A stretch of DNA of 64,000 bases from Nocardioides sp. BGMRC 2183 (GTDB lineage Bacteria > Actinomycetota > Actinomycetes > Propionibacteriales > Nocardioidaceae), in NCBI GenBank assembly GCA_008123405.1, contig VSSA01000001.1, forward strand, positions 124,001 to 188,000. The letters run 5' to 3'. Each line of letters begins with the position of its first letter. The stretch's first letter is position 1. A program made the position numbers and the translations under genes. The notes below the pieces were generated by a model. The model saw only the letters and a list, made by a program, of their open reading frames with translations, was not told the origin of the DNA and did not search any database. Positions 1 to 7,843 of the stretch are shown in pieces.

Positions 1-1226
1 ACCGCTTCTACGCCGGATGCCAGAACGTCGACACCGTGGAGGCGCTCGCCGCCGAGCACGCCCGCGAGCTGTTCGGCGCTGAGTACGCCTACGCCCAGCC
101 GCACTCGGGCATCGACGCCAACCTGGTCGCGTTCTGGTCGATCCTGGCGCACCGCGTCGAGGGTCCGTGGCTGGAGAAGTACGGCGCGAAGAACGTCAAC
201 GAGCTCAGTGAGGAGGACTGGGAGTCGCTGCGCCACGAGCTCGGCAACCAGCGCCTCCTCGGGATGAGCCTGGACGCCGGCGGCCACCTCACCCACGGCT
301 TCCGCCCCAACATCAGCGGCAAGATGTTCCACCAGCAGCAGTACGGCACCGACCCGCAGACCGGCCTGCTCGACTACGACGCGGTGCGCGCGAAGGCCAA
401 GGAGTTCCGGCCGCTCGTCCTGGTCGCCGGCTACTCGGCCTACCCGCGGCGGGTGAACTTCGCCAAGATGCGCGAGATCGCCGACGAGGTCGGCGCCACG
501 CTGATGGTCGACATGGCCCACTTCGCCGGTCTGGTCGCGGGCAAGGTCTTCACCGGCGACGAGGACCCCGTGCCGCACGCGCACGTGGTCACCACCACGA
601 CGCACAAGTCGCTGCGAGGCCCGCGCGGCGGCCTGGTGCTCGCGCAAGAGGAATACGCGCCGTCGGTCGACCGCGGCTGCCCGATGGTGCTGGGTGGACC
701 ACTGTCCCACGTGATGGCGGCGAAGGCGGTCGCGCTGGCCGAGGCGCGCCAGCCCTCCTTCGCCGGCTATGCGCAGCGGATCGCGGACAACGCCACGAGC
801 TTGGCCGACGGCTTCCTCAGCCGCGGCGCGAACCTGGTCACCGGTGGCACGGACAACCACCTGGTGCTGCTCGACGTCTCTTCGTTCGGTCTCACCGGGC
901 GCCAGGCAGAGTCGGCGCTGCTCGATGCCGGTGTGGTGACCAACCGCAACTCGGTTCCTGCCGACCCGAACGGCGCCTGGTACACCTCCGGCATCCGTCT
1001 GGGCACGCCGGCGCTGACCACGCGCGGGTTCGGCCACGACGAGTTCGATCAGGTGGCCGCGCTGATCGTCGACGTGCTCAAGAGCACCACGCCCGGCACC
1101 ACGAAGGCGGGCGGGCCGTCGAAGGCGTCGTACCGGCTGGAGGACGGCGTTGCCGACAAGACGCGCGCGGCCTCAGCCGAGATGCTCGACAAGCACCCGC
1201 TCTACCCGGGGCTCGAGCTGGTCTGA
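1..1226 (+). CDS. glyA: Serine hydroxymethyltransferase, 5'-truncated by window edge
   Basis: Cytosolic PLP enzyme interconverting serine and glycine while charging tetrahydrofolate with a one-carbon unit. The frame is open from base 3 and already reads [13 protein letters not shown], a conserved SHMT segment, so the real start lies upstream of the window and the in-frame GTG at 36 is not the start. The PLP-binding segment [14 protein letters not shown] is present, with the Schiff-base lysine codon near base 606, and the C-terminus is complete. The family is certain. The next gene starts 28 bp downstream on the same strand. Confidence 0.96.
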   Translation, partial: RFYAGCQNVDTVEALAAEHARELFGAEYAYAQPHSGIDANLVAFWSILAHRVEGPWLEKYGAKNVNELSEEDWESLRHELGNQRLLGMSLDAGGHLTHGFRPNISGKMFHQQQYGTDPQTGLLDYDAVRAKAKEFRPLVLVAGYSAYPRRVNFAKMREIADEVGATLMVDMAHFAGLVAGKVFTGDEDPVPHAHVVTTTTHKSLRGPRGGLVLAQEEYAPSVDRGCPMVLGGPLSHVMAAKAVALAEARQPSFAGYAQRIADNATSLADGFLSRGANLVTGGTDNHLVLLDVSSFGLTGRQAESALLDAGVVTNRNSVPADPNGAWYTSGIRLGTPALTTRGFGHDEFDQVAALIVDVLKSTTPGTTKAGGPSKASYRLEDGVADKTRAASAEMLDKHPLYPGLELV

Positions 1227-1254
1227 TCACCGGTCAGCGGGCGGCTCGGGACGC

Positions 1255-2205
1255 ATGCCGGGAGAGGTACGCGACGCGATCTACTCGTGGTGGCGCCGTC
1301 GGCTGCGCGAAGTGTGGCGGATCGTGGTCACCACCGCGGGCGCCTGCCTGAAGTACCGGGTGACCGGTCTGGCTGCCGAAGCCGCGTTCTTCGCGGTGCT
1401 CTCGGTGCCGCCCCTGATCTTCGCGCTGGCCGGGGCGGTGGGGTATGTCTCCGAGCAGTTCACCGCGGCCCAGGTCGACGATGTCCGCCAGGCGGTCACC
1501 GACCTGTTCTCGGCGTTCCTCACCGAGAGCGCGGTCGACCGGGTGATCACGCCGACGATGAACGAGGTCCTCGACACCGGGCGGTTCGACGTCATCTCGC
1601 TCGGCTTCGTGTTGGCGCTGTGGTCCGGGTCGCGGGCGCTGAACGTCTTCGTCGACACGATCACGATCATGCACGGGCTGGGCGGGCACCGCGGGATCGT
1701 GCGCACCCGCGCCCTGTCCTTCGTGCTCTACATCCTGGCGCTGGTCACCGGCGCGGTCTCGATACCGCTGCTGATCGCGGGGCCGAGGCTGGTGCGTCAC
1801 TGGCTACCGAACCGTGCCGAGTTCCTGATGCACTTCTACTGGCCGACCGTCATCGTGGTCTGCATCTGTTTCCTGGCCACGCTCTACCACGTCTCGGTGC
1901 CGGTGCGGACCAACTGGAGTTTCAACCTTCCGGGCGCCTGCTTCTCGTTGGTCGCCTGGATCGTCGGCTCCTACGTGCTGCGGTGGGTGCTGACGGTCAC
2001 GGCGGCCGACTCCCGTTCGATCTACGGGCCGTTGGCCGCGCCGATCGCCATCCTGCTCTGGCTGTACGTCGTCGCGCTCGCGGTCCTGATCGGCGCGGCG
2101 GTCAATGCCGCCTTCGACACGGTCTTCCCGCAGCAGACCACGGCGCGGGCGCGCCGCGAGCTGATGAGCCGCCTCCTCCGACGCCCCGAGCCGGACGTGG
2201 ACTAG
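1255..2205 (+). CDS. YihY/virulence factor BrkB family membrane protein
   Basis: Integral membrane protein of 316 aa. The hydrophobic pattern and the early segment KYRVTGLAAEAAFFAVLSVPPL match the YihY/BrkB family, whose members have about six membrane helices and no settled function despite the old RNase BN label. An upstream in-frame start at 1150 would overlap glyA, so the ATG at 1255 is preferred. The potassium channel gene starts 9 bp after its stop, so the two are probably co-transcribed. Confidence 0.85.
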   Translation: MPGEVRDAIYSWWRRRLREVWRIVVTTAGACLKYRVTGLAAEAAFFAVLSVPPLIFALAGAVGYVSEQFTAAQVDDVRQAVTDLFSAFLTESAVDRVITPTMNEVLDTGRFDVISLGFVLALWSGSRALNVFVDTITIMHGLGGHRGIVRTRALSFVLYILALVTGAVSIPLLIAGPRLVRHWLPNRAEFLMHFYWPTVIVVCICFLATLYHVSVPVRTNWSFNLPGACFSLVAWIVGSYVLRWVLTVTAADSRSIYGPLAAPIAILLWLYVVALAVLIGAAVNAAFDTVFPQQTTARARRELMSRLLRRPEPDVD

Positions 2206-2214
2206 ATTCGCCGC

Positions 2215-3327
2215 GTGAGGGACGTCCACCAGCCGCCTGCGGGCAGTGCCGCCCTGGGGAAGGTCGCTCTCCCGGAGACGGTGCGCTCCCCGTGGTGGGA
2301 GCTCGGTCGACGGCTCCTCGCGGCGGTCGCCATCCTGGTCGGCACCGTGCTGCTGGTCTACTTCGATCGGCACGGCTACCGCGACGCGGGCGACGCCACC
2401 GAGGCGAACCCGCTGGGCACCGTCTCGCTCATCGACGCGCTGTACTACACCACGGTGACCCTCAGCACGACCGGGTACGGCGACATCGCGCCGGTCAGTG
2501 ACGGAGCGCGACTGATCAACGCGTTCATCATCACCCCGGCCAGGATCGCGTTCCTGGTGCTCTTGATCGGCACCACCCTCGAGGTGCTCGCACAGCGCGG
2601 CCGCGAGCAGTTCCGAGTCGCTCGTTGGAGGAAGAAGATGGACCACCACGTCGTGGTGATCGGTTACGGCACCAAGGGCCGCAGTGCGATCGACACGTTG
2701 GTCAACAACGGGCTGGACCGCGACCACGTCGTGGTCGTCGACCCGAGCCCGGCCGCGCTCTCGGAGGCCAACGCGCAGCAGTTGGCCGTGGTGACCGGGG
2801 ACGCCACCCGTCGAGAGGTGCTCCGCCAGGCGCGGGTACGGGACGCCGACCAGGTGGTGATCACCACCGGGAACGATGCGACCAACGTGCTCGCCGCGCT
2901 GACGGTGCGGCAGCTGAACCCGGACGCGTGGATCGTCGCGTCGGTCAGTGAGCACGAGAACGCGCCATTGATGCGGCAGTCGGGCGCCGACTCAGTGATC
3001 ACGTCCTCGGATGCAGTGGGGCGGCTGTTGGGCCTCTCGACGCTCTCACCCAAGCTCGGATCGGTGATGGAGGACCTGCTCACCTACGGCGAGGGCCTCG
3101 AGGTCGCCGAGCGCGACCTGCTGGTCTCCGAGGTCGGTCGCCCGCCGCAGTCGCTGCCGGACCAGGTGATCGCGGTGGTCCGCGACGAGAAGGTGTACCG
3201 CTACTTCGACCCCGTGGTCACGCTGCTGGCGCGCGGCGACCGGCTGGTCGTCGTACGTCCGGCCAAGGAGTTGCCGTGGGCGCCGCGTCCGGGTACCCAC
3301 AACGAGGAGTCGGCCTCGGAGGAGTGA
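2215..3327 (+). CDS. Two-TM potassium channel with RCK (TrkA-N) domain
   Basis: K+ channel subunit of 370 aa. TM1 is at about 33-50, the pore filter TTGYGD at 85-90 and TM2 at about 103-124. A cytosolic Rossmann RCK domain follows, beginning HVVVIGYGTKG (145-155), and then an RCK_C-like region. This is the MthK/Kch architecture, in which ligand binding to RCK gates the pore. The GTG start lies 9 bp after the YihY stop, giving a likely two-gene unit. The C-terminus ends in an acidic tail. The ion filter makes K+ selectivity a safe call; the gating ligand is unknown. Confidence 0.92.
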   Translation: MRDVHQPPAGSAALGKVALPETVRSPWWELGRRLLAAVAILVGTVLLVYFDRHGYRDAGDATEANPLGTVSLIDALYYTTVTLSTTGYGDIAPVSDGARLINAFIITPARIAFLVLLIGTTLEVLAQRGREQFRVARWRKKMDHHVVVIGYGTKGRSAIDTLVNNGLDRDHVVVVDPSPAALSEANAQQLAVVTGDATRREVLRQARVRDADQVVITTGNDATNVLAALTVRQLNPDAWIVASVSEHENAPLMRQSGADSVITSSDAVGRLLGLSTLSPKLGSVMEDLLTYGEGLEVAERDLLVSEVGRPPQSLPDQVIAVVRDEKVYRYFDPVVTLLARGDRLVVVRPAKELPWAPRPGTHNEESASEE

Positions 3328-3355
3328 GGCTGAGCCTGGATTGACCCCAGTGGCG

Positions 3356-3712
3356 TCAGTCGTCTGAGGCGGCGGCCTTCGCCGCCTCGACGTCGAAGTC
3401 GCGCACTGCGGCGATCACCTGCTCCAACGCGGGAGCCGGAAGTGCGCCGGCTTGAGAGAAGACCAGTGCGCCCTGCTTGAACGCCATCAGCGTCGGGATC
3501 GAGGTCACCTTCGCGGCAGCTGCGAGCTGCTGCTCCTCTTCGGTGTTGACCGAGCCGAACACCAGATCGTCGTGCTGGTCCGCGGCGGCCTGGTAGATCG
3601 GGGCGAAGTTGCGGCAGGGGCCGCACCACGAGGCCCAGAAGTCGACGAAGACGATGTCGTTGTCGACGACCGTGGACTCGAAGTTGGCGGCGGTCAGATC
3701 GATCGTGGCCAT
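3356..3712 (-). CDS. trxA: Thioredoxin
   Basis: Small cytosolic thiol-disulfide oxidoreductase of 118 aa with the canonical active site WASWCGPC and the cis-proline segment TSIPTLMAFKQG. The frame extends upstream to 3853, but the extension is not thioredoxin-like; the ATG at 3712 (MATIDLTAANFE) gives a normal family length. It is convergent with the potassium channel gene and divergent from the repeat protein at 3866. The C-terminal extension DVEAAKAAASDD is common in actinobacterial thioredoxins. Which of the cell's thioredoxins this is cannot be told. Confidence 0.93.
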   Translation of the reverse strand: MATIDLTAANFESTVVDNDIVFVDFWASWCGPCRNFAPIYQAAADQHDDLVFGSVNTEEEQQLAAAAKVTSIPTLMAFKQGALVFSQAGALPAPALEQVIAAVRDFDVEAAKAAASDD

Positions 3713-3865
3713 GGTGGTGCAACGTACCCGGGCACCAGGTATTCCCGGGTGGCCGGCCCACTGAGCCCCACACCAAGGGGTGACGTCGGCGCTCAGGGGT
3801 GCCGCGGGTTGGTGGGTAGTGATTGGGTGGTGACAACCGAACATCCCTTCCAAAGGAGGCTGGTC

Positions 3866-4372
3866 ATGTCCCGGACGGACGTCTCTGGAGAGATCAAGAA
3901 CCTGGTCGACACGGCGTCGCCGAAGGTCGAGGCGGCTGCGCTGGTGGCAGCCGAGCGTGGTGCGGCACTCGCCGATCGCGCCGCTCAGCGCAGCGCCGAC
4001 CTCGCCGAGGTGGCGGCGGAGCGTGGCGGTGAGTTCGCCGAGCTCGCTGCCGAGCGCGGCGCGCTCATGGCGGAGATCGCTGCCGAGCGCGGCGCCCAGT
4101 TGGCCGAGATCGTGGCGGCCAAGAGCAACGAGGCGGCCGAACGGCTCGCCGAGCGGATCCCTGACGATGTCGTGGACCGGCTGCCCGACACCATCGCCGA
4201 GCGCCTTCCCAGGAAGAGCCGCAAGGGTCGCAAGGTGCTGTTGACGTTCGTCGCCCTCGCGGCGGCCGGAGCAGTGGCCTACGCGGTCACCAGCCGGAAG
4301 AAGCCCGCGCCGCGTCCGGCTCCCGTCCCCGAGCCGGAGCCGAGGGACACCCCCGAGGGTCCGGCTGCCTGA
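3866..4372 (+). CDS. Alanine-rich 11-residue-repeat protein with C-terminal TM
   Basis: Protein of 168 aa, no enzyme family recognised. About residues 25-100 form an amphipathic helix built of 11-residue units such as LAEVAAERGGE, FAELAAERGAL and MAEIAAERGAQ, a periodicity seen in apolipoprotein-like and hendecad coiled-coil helices. A basic stretch (PRKSRKGRK) precedes one membrane segment (VLLTFVALAAAGAVAYAV), followed by a short proline-rich tail. A very strong ribosome site (AAAGGAGG, 3852-3859) fixes the ATG at 3866. A plausible role is a membrane-anchored scaffold or envelope-stress protein, but this is inference. Confidence 0.8.
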   Translation: MSRTDVSGEIKNLVDTASPKVEAAALVAAERGAALADRAAQRSADLAEVAAERGGEFAELAAERGALMAEIAAERGAQLAEIVAAKSNEAAERLAERIPDDVVDRLPDTIAERLPRKSRKGRKVLLTFVALAAAGAVAYAVTSRKKPAPRPAPVPEPEPRDTPEGPAA

Positions 4373-4390
4373 GACGCGCGCGGAGAACGA

Positions 4391-4432
4391 CGAAGGCCCC
4401 GGTCCTGCTGTTCAGCAGGGCCGGGGCCTTCG
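4391..4432. terminator. Bidirectional intrinsic terminator
   Basis: A GC-rich inverted repeat with left arm beginning CGAAGGCCCCGG and right arm ending CCGGGGCCTTCG. It lies 18 bp after the repeat-protein stop and just past the 3' end of the opposite-strand tRNA-Val, so it could serve both transcripts. No long U-tract is seen, as is usual in high-GC actinobacteria. Confidence 0.75.
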
Positions 4433-4439
4433 GTTCCGG

Positions 4440-4511
4440 TGGGCGATACTGGGTTCGAACCAGTGACCTCTTCGGTGTGAACGAAGCGCGCTACCACTGC
4501 GCCAATCGCCC
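4440..4511 (-). tRNA. tRNA-Val (CAC)
   Basis: Cloverleaf of 72 nt with acceptor GGGCGAT/ATCGCCC, anticodon stem CTTCG/CGAAG around loop TTCACAC (anticodon CAC) and T arm ACTGG-TTCGAAC-CCAGT. CCA is not encoded. Its 3' end is nearly identical to the attachment core used by the element at 6689-16795. Confidence 0.95.
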
Positions 4512-4595
4512 GGGGTGCCGCACGGTCGTCGACCGCGCGGACGTGACTCTAACGCATGCCGCCCGGCCTTTCACATCGGGGAGCCGCGCGGGTCG

Positions 4596-5423
4596 TCAGC
4601 GATCCAAACCGAGCAGTTCGGGCTCCCGATCCCGCCACCGGGCGGCCGCCTCGCGCGTTACAGGTCCCGGCGCGGAAAGCTCACGGTCGTCCCAGACTGC
4701 CACCGCCTGGACATCGCGGGTCGTGGAGACCAGGAAGACCTCGTCGGCGTGCTGGGCGATCCCGATCGGCTCATCGACCTCGCGGCCGCCGTACCACTCC
4801 AGGAGCAGGGCGCGGGTGACGCCGGCCAGGCATCCACTGGCGAGGGTCGGGGTCCTCAACTCCCCGTCGACCACATAGAAGACGTTGGTGCCGGTGCCCT
4901 CGCACAGGTGCCCGGCGAGGTTGGTGAAGACCGACTCGCTGGCGCCACGCTCCGCGGCGTGCGCGAGCGCTACGACATTCTCGGCGTAGGAGGTCGTCTT
5001 CACGCCGGCGAGGGCGCCGCGCTCGTTGCGGGGCCACGGAGCCGTCACGATCGACGTGATGGCCGGTTGCGGTGACATCGGTGCCGCTACGACCGCGATC
5101 GTGCAGGGATCGTCGCCCCGGCCGGAGCCGAGCGGGGCATTGCCGCCGGTGACGGTGATGCGGAGACGGCCGAGAGGGAGCGGGTGGTCGGTCAGGACGG
5201 CGGCCACGCCTTCACGGACGCGGTCGATCTCGAAAGCAGGGAGCCCCAGGCCCTGGGCCGAGCGTTGCAGGCGGTCCAGGTGACGGGTGAGAGCGAACGG
5301 GCGCCCGTCGACGACCTTGACCGCCTCGAAGACTCCGTCGCCCACGGTGAACCCGTGGTCGGTGAGAGGGACGGCTGGGGCCGTCGGATCGGTCAGGAGA
5401 TCTCCGTTGAGCCATGCGCGCAC
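4596..5423 (-). CDS. Class IV aminotransferase, aminodeoxychorismate lyase-like
   Basis: PLP enzyme of 275 aa from the fold-type IV aminotransferase family. It shows the early segment TDHGFTVGDGVFEAV, the PLP-lysine region GVKTTSYAENV and the cofactor-binding segment CEGTGTNVFYV. Length and sequence suit 4-amino-4-deoxychorismate lyase (PabC, folate synthesis), but branched-chain and D-amino-acid aminotransferases share these motifs, so the substrate is not certain. No folate gene is adjacent. It begins MRAWLNGDLL at 5423. Confidence 0.82.
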   Translation of the reverse strand: MRAWLNGDLLTDPTAPAVPLTDHGFTVGDGVFEAVKVVDGRPFALTRHLDRLQRSAQGLGLPAFEIDRVREGVAAVLTDHPLPLGRLRITVTGGNAPLGSGRGDDPCTIAVVAAPMSPQPAITSIVTAPWPRNERGALAGVKTTSYAENVVALAHAAERGASESVFTNLAGHLCEGTGTNVFYVVDGELRTPTLASGCLAGVTRALLLEWYGGREVDEPIGIAQHADEVFLVSTTRDVQAVAVWDDRELSAPGPVTREAAARWRDREPELLGLDR

Positions 5424-5468
5424 GCGCTCAGCCTAGGGCGGTGGAAGGGCCCTGGCGCACACCAGCGG

Positions 5469-6146
5469 TCAGTAGATGGTGACGGTCACCGAGTTGGAAC
5501 AGCTCTCCGCATAGTCGCTGAGCACATTCTTCTCGCCGGAGTCGGCGCTCAGGCCCCACCGGATCTTGACCGCCACCCACTCCGCCACGTAGCGGCACCG
5601 TGACTGGCTGGGCAGCCACTGGGCGGGGTCCTTGTCACTCTTGGACTGGTTCACGTTGTCGGTCACGCCGACCAGCGTGCGGCGATCACCGAGATCGTTG
5701 GCATAGGCCTGCCGCCGGGCCGTGGTCCAGGACCGAGCTCCCGACCCCCAGGCCTCGGCGAGCGGCACCATGTGGTCGATGTCCACGTCGGAGGCCGCGG
5801 TCCAGGAGACCCCGTCGTAGTAGGAGTACCACCGTCCGCCCTTGACGGTGCACTTGCTCGCGCTCGTGTAGGTGAGAGGGGTGTCGGTCTCCCGCTCGCT
5901 GATCAGGACCTCCGCACGAGTGTTCTGACAGTCCCCGTTGGCGTCGACCCAGTGCGGGAACAGATCGCGGTCGTAGCCGGCGTTCGACTCGCCAGCGGTC
6001 GGGATCCGGGCGATCGCCTGCGCGAGCGTGCCGGTGAAGGTCGCGGCCTGCGCGGCGGGGGTTGGTACGACGAGCATCGTGGCGACGGCCATGCTCAAGG
6101 TCGCGAACAAGCGGGCGGACCGGGACAGCATCCGAGAACGAAGCAT
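5469..6146 (-). CDS. Secreted HNH endonuclease family protein (DUF1524/GmrSD-type)
   Basis: Protein of 225 aa with a Sec signal peptide (about residues 1-35, hydrophobic core then AQAA) and a mature domain of the secreted HNH type. The nuclease centre is DVDIDHMVPLAEAWGSGA, followed by the conserved DNVNQSKSDKDPAQWLP and a late WVAVKIRWGL segment, as in DUF1524-type proteins. Paired cysteines suggest extracellular folding. A ribosome site (CAGGAG) precedes the ATG at 6146. Likely an extracellular DNase for nutrient or competition use; the target is unknown. Confidence 0.87.
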   Translation of the reverse strand: MLRSRMLSRSARLFATLSMAVATMLVVPTPAAQAATFTGTLAQAIARIPTAGESNAGYDRDLFPHWVDANGDCQNTRAEVLISERETDTPLTYTSASKCTVKGGRWYSYYDGVSWTAASDVDIDHMVPLAEAWGSGARSWTTARRQAYANDLGDRRTLVGVTDNVNQSKSDKDPAQWLPSQSRCRYVAEWVAVKIRWGLSADSGEKNVLSDYAESCSNSVTVTIY

Positions 6147-6397
6147 GGGAGCTCCTGCTGATCGGGCCGGGCCGGTTGCCCGGCGTACCTGTCCTTCCTA
6201 CGTCGACGTGAGTGCGCGACGCGAGCCCAGAATCGGGGGAGTTCGCACTGTTCACCGACTGGTCGGCCGGGGGTCGCCACCGGGCCTTCGGACGGGCCGA
6301 CACCCTGGATGGACCCCCGTTTTGGCCGCCCCCGACCGATCCGCTAATGTTCTTTCTCGCACGGGAACGGGCCGGAAACGGGCCGGGACAGTGACAT

Positions 6398-6470
6398 GCG
6401 GACGTAGCTCAGTTGGTAGAGCGCAACCTTGCCAAGGTTGAGGTCGCGAGTTCGAGCCTCGTCGTCCGCT
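6398..6470 (+). tRNA. tRNA-Gly (GCC)
   Basis: Cloverleaf of 73 nt with acceptor GCGGACG/CGTCCGC, anticodon stem CAACC/GGTTG around loop TTGCCAA (anticodon GCC) and T loop TTCGAGC. CCA is not encoded. First of three same-strand tRNAs. Confidence 0.96.
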
Positions 6471-6505
6471 CGGAGAGGTCAGACCACTGGCTGGCCAGCG
6501 GTCAG

Positions 6506-6533
6506 CCTGGTCCCATCGCTCGATGGGACCAGG
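6506..6533. terminator. Perfect hairpin between tRNA-Gly and tRNA-Cys
   Basis: Thirteen-base arms CCTGGTCCCATCG and CGATGGGACCAGG are separated by only two bases. It could be a terminator after tRNA-Gly or a processing structure in a shared tRNA transcript. Confidence 0.6.
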
Positions 6534-6548
6534 GCCTGACGCTCGCAC

Positions 6549-6622
6549 GGTGGGTTGGCCGAGAGGCGAGGCAACGGACTGCAAATCCGTCTACACGGGT
6601 TCAAATCCCGTACCCACCTCCA
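6549..6622 (+). tRNA. tRNA-Cys (GCA)
   Basis: Acceptor GGTGGGT/ACCCACC, anticodon stem ACGGA/TCCGT around loop CTGCAAA (anticodon GCA), T loop TTCAAAT. Discriminator T at 6619 is followed by an encoded CCA. Confidence 0.96.
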
Positions 6623-6641
6623 CCACCACAACTCAAGACTT

Positions 6642-6716
6642 GGGCGATTGGCGCAGCGGTAGCGCGCTTCCTTGACACGGAAGAGGTCACTGGTTCAAAC
6701 CCAGTATCGCCCACCA
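6642..6716 (+). tRNA. tRNA-Val (GAC), attachment site of integrated element
   Basis: Acceptor GGGCGAT/ATCGCCC, anticodon stem CTTCC/GGAAG around loop TTGACAC (anticodon GAC), T arm ACTGG-TTCAAAC-CCAGT, encoded CCA at 6714-6716. The last 28 bases are repeated exactly at 16768-16795, so the gene stays intact at the left end of the integrated element. Confidence 0.96.
6689..6716 (+). repeat. attL core (28-bp direct repeat)
   Basis: Identical to 16768-16795. It covers the T arm, acceptor 3' strand and CCA of tRNA-Val(GAC), the usual crossover region for tyrosine integrases that use tRNA genes. Confidence 0.93.
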
Positions 6717-6732
6717 GCGTTTACGCAGGTCA

Positions 6733-6763
6733 GAGGCCGGTTTCCGAACAGGGAACCGGCCTC
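6733..6763. terminator. Hairpin just inside attL
   Basis: Arms GAGGCCGGTTTCC and GGGAACCGGCCTC around GAACA. It probably ends tRNA transcription before the element's first rightward gene. Confidence 0.65.
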
Positions 6764-6826
6764 GTGCCATTCCTGTGCCAGTTGGCTACGGGAACCGGCG
6801 GGAGGTCCTCACCGAGAGGAACCTCG

Positions 6827-7021
6827 ATGACCACCACAACCACCGACTGGCGGGAGCGGTTCGCCAGCGCCCGCCGCGGGGTCGCCTTCGGGCACCCCGT
6901 CCGCATCCTCAGCGTGGCGCGCACCGGGGTCCGGTGCCGCTTTCCCGACGGTCACGTCGAGCGGGTGCACCCCGAGGACCTCGCGATTGCGTCGGACCCT
7001 GAGCGGAAGGTGCAGGCATGA
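6827..7021 (+). CDS. Small basic protein of unknown function (element left end)
   Basis: Protein of 64 aa, not recognised. The start is the ATG at 6827 after a GAGAGG ribosome site; an open frame further upstream runs through the tRNA and is not coding. The body, RRGVAFGHPVRILSVARTGVRCRFPDGHVERVHPEDLAIAS, looks like a compact beta-rich fold. Its stop overlaps the start of the next gene by four bases (ATGA), so the two are co-translated. Together they are the only rightward gene pair at the element's left end, the usual place for accessory cargo. Confidence 0.6.
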   Translation: MTTTTTDWRERFASARRGVAFGHPVRILSVARTGVRCRFPDGHVERVHPEDLAIASDPERKVQA

Positions 7022-7308
7022 CCACGATCGCAGTCACCGACACCCGTCCGACCATCACGTGCCCGTCGTGGTGCACCGTGCCCTACGAGGACCACCTCGC
7101 GGACCTGCCCGCGTGGGAGGGTTTCGTGATCCACCGGAGCGACTACGAGCGCCGCGTGGGCCACAGTTGCATGGCGTACATCGACGGAACGCTCGACCCG
7201 ACGAACCCGCCGTTGGTCCACCTCGTCGTCCCGCACGAGCTCAGCCTGGACGACGCGGAGGCGCTGGCCGGGGAGCTTCTCGCGGCGGTACGGGAGGCGC
7301 GGCGATGA
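7018..7308 (+). CDS. Small CPSWC-motif protein (DUF6907-like)
   Basis: Protein of 96 aa. It has the segment ITCPSWCTVPYEDH near the N-terminus and a C-terminal acidic helix (LSLDDAEALAGELLAAV). Small actinobacterial proteins with CPxWC plus a downstream histidine are grouped as DUF6907; function unknown, metal binding plausible. I recall that family from memory, so the assignment is moderate. Translationally coupled to the preceding 64-aa gene by an ATGA overlap and followed by a strong terminator. Confidence 0.68.
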   Translation: MTTIAVTDTRPTITCPSWCTVPYEDHLADLPAWEGFVIHRSDYERRVGHSCMAYIDGTLDPTNPPLVHLVVPHELSLDDAEALAGELLAAVREARR

Positions 7309-7336
7309 GCGCCGGCGACTGAAGTCTTCGCATCAC

Positions 7337-7376
7337 CAGAACCGCCCCGGCATCTGTAGCGGCCGGGGCGGTTCTG
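7337..7376. terminator. Strong bidirectional terminator between convergent element operons
   Basis: Fourteen-base arms CAGAACCGCCCCGG and CCGGGGCGGTTCTG around a 12-nt loop. It separates the rightward gene pair from the leftward head operon, whose last gene ends at 7508. Nothing else is seen in 7377-7507. Confidence 0.8.
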
Positions 7377-7507
7377 TGTTTCCTGGCGCTGGTGGGTCTG
7401 TGCGGCGAAAGGAAGGGAAGACCGCTCGCCACCATCGTTCCCGTGGTCCCGGCCGGTCATCATGGCTCGTGTCCCATCGGCCGGGCGGGTGGCGTTGACG
7501 CCAGGGT

Positions 7508-7843
7508 CTAGAGCGCTCGCTTGCGGTAGCGGTGCAGGATCGCGAGCTCGGGAAGCGTCCAGCCGTTGAAGACTCCGTAGCGGGTTGCGCCGTTGAAGTC
7601 GTCGAGCGCGACCTGAGTGCTCTGCTTGGCCTCGGGGTTGCCGATGGACCTTGCGCAGGCGGACACGATCACCGCGGCCAGGTCCTCGGTGGGGTGTTCG
7701 AGGTCGTTGAAGCCGTTCCCGCGCACGTAGGCCTTCACCTGCTGGGTGAGGATCGGCAGGTGTTGGGTGGCGAGCGCTTCGGTCTCCGCGTCCCCCGGCT
7801 TCCCGAGGAACGCGGAGACGTCTGCCGCGGTGGGGGCAGGCAT
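7508..7843 (-). CDS. Phage head-tail connector/adaptor protein
   Basis: Protein of 111 aa resembling the small adaptor encoded immediately after the major capsid gene in siphophages (HK97 gp6/SPP1 gp15 class). It starts PTAADVSAFLGKPGDAE and has a helical body with a conserved-looking VIVSACARSIGNPEAKQSTQVALDDF segment. It is the last gene of the leftward operon; its start overlaps the capsid stop by one base (TGATG). This is the last morphogenesis gene: no head-closure, tail-terminator or tail-tube gene follows, so assembly would stop at a connector-bearing head. Confidence 0.75.
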   Translation of the reverse strand: MPAPTAADVSAFLGKPGDAETEALATQHLPILTQQVKAYVRGNGFNDLEHPTEDLAAVIVSACARSIGNPEAKQSTQVALDDFNGATRYGVFNGWTLPELAILHRYRKRAL

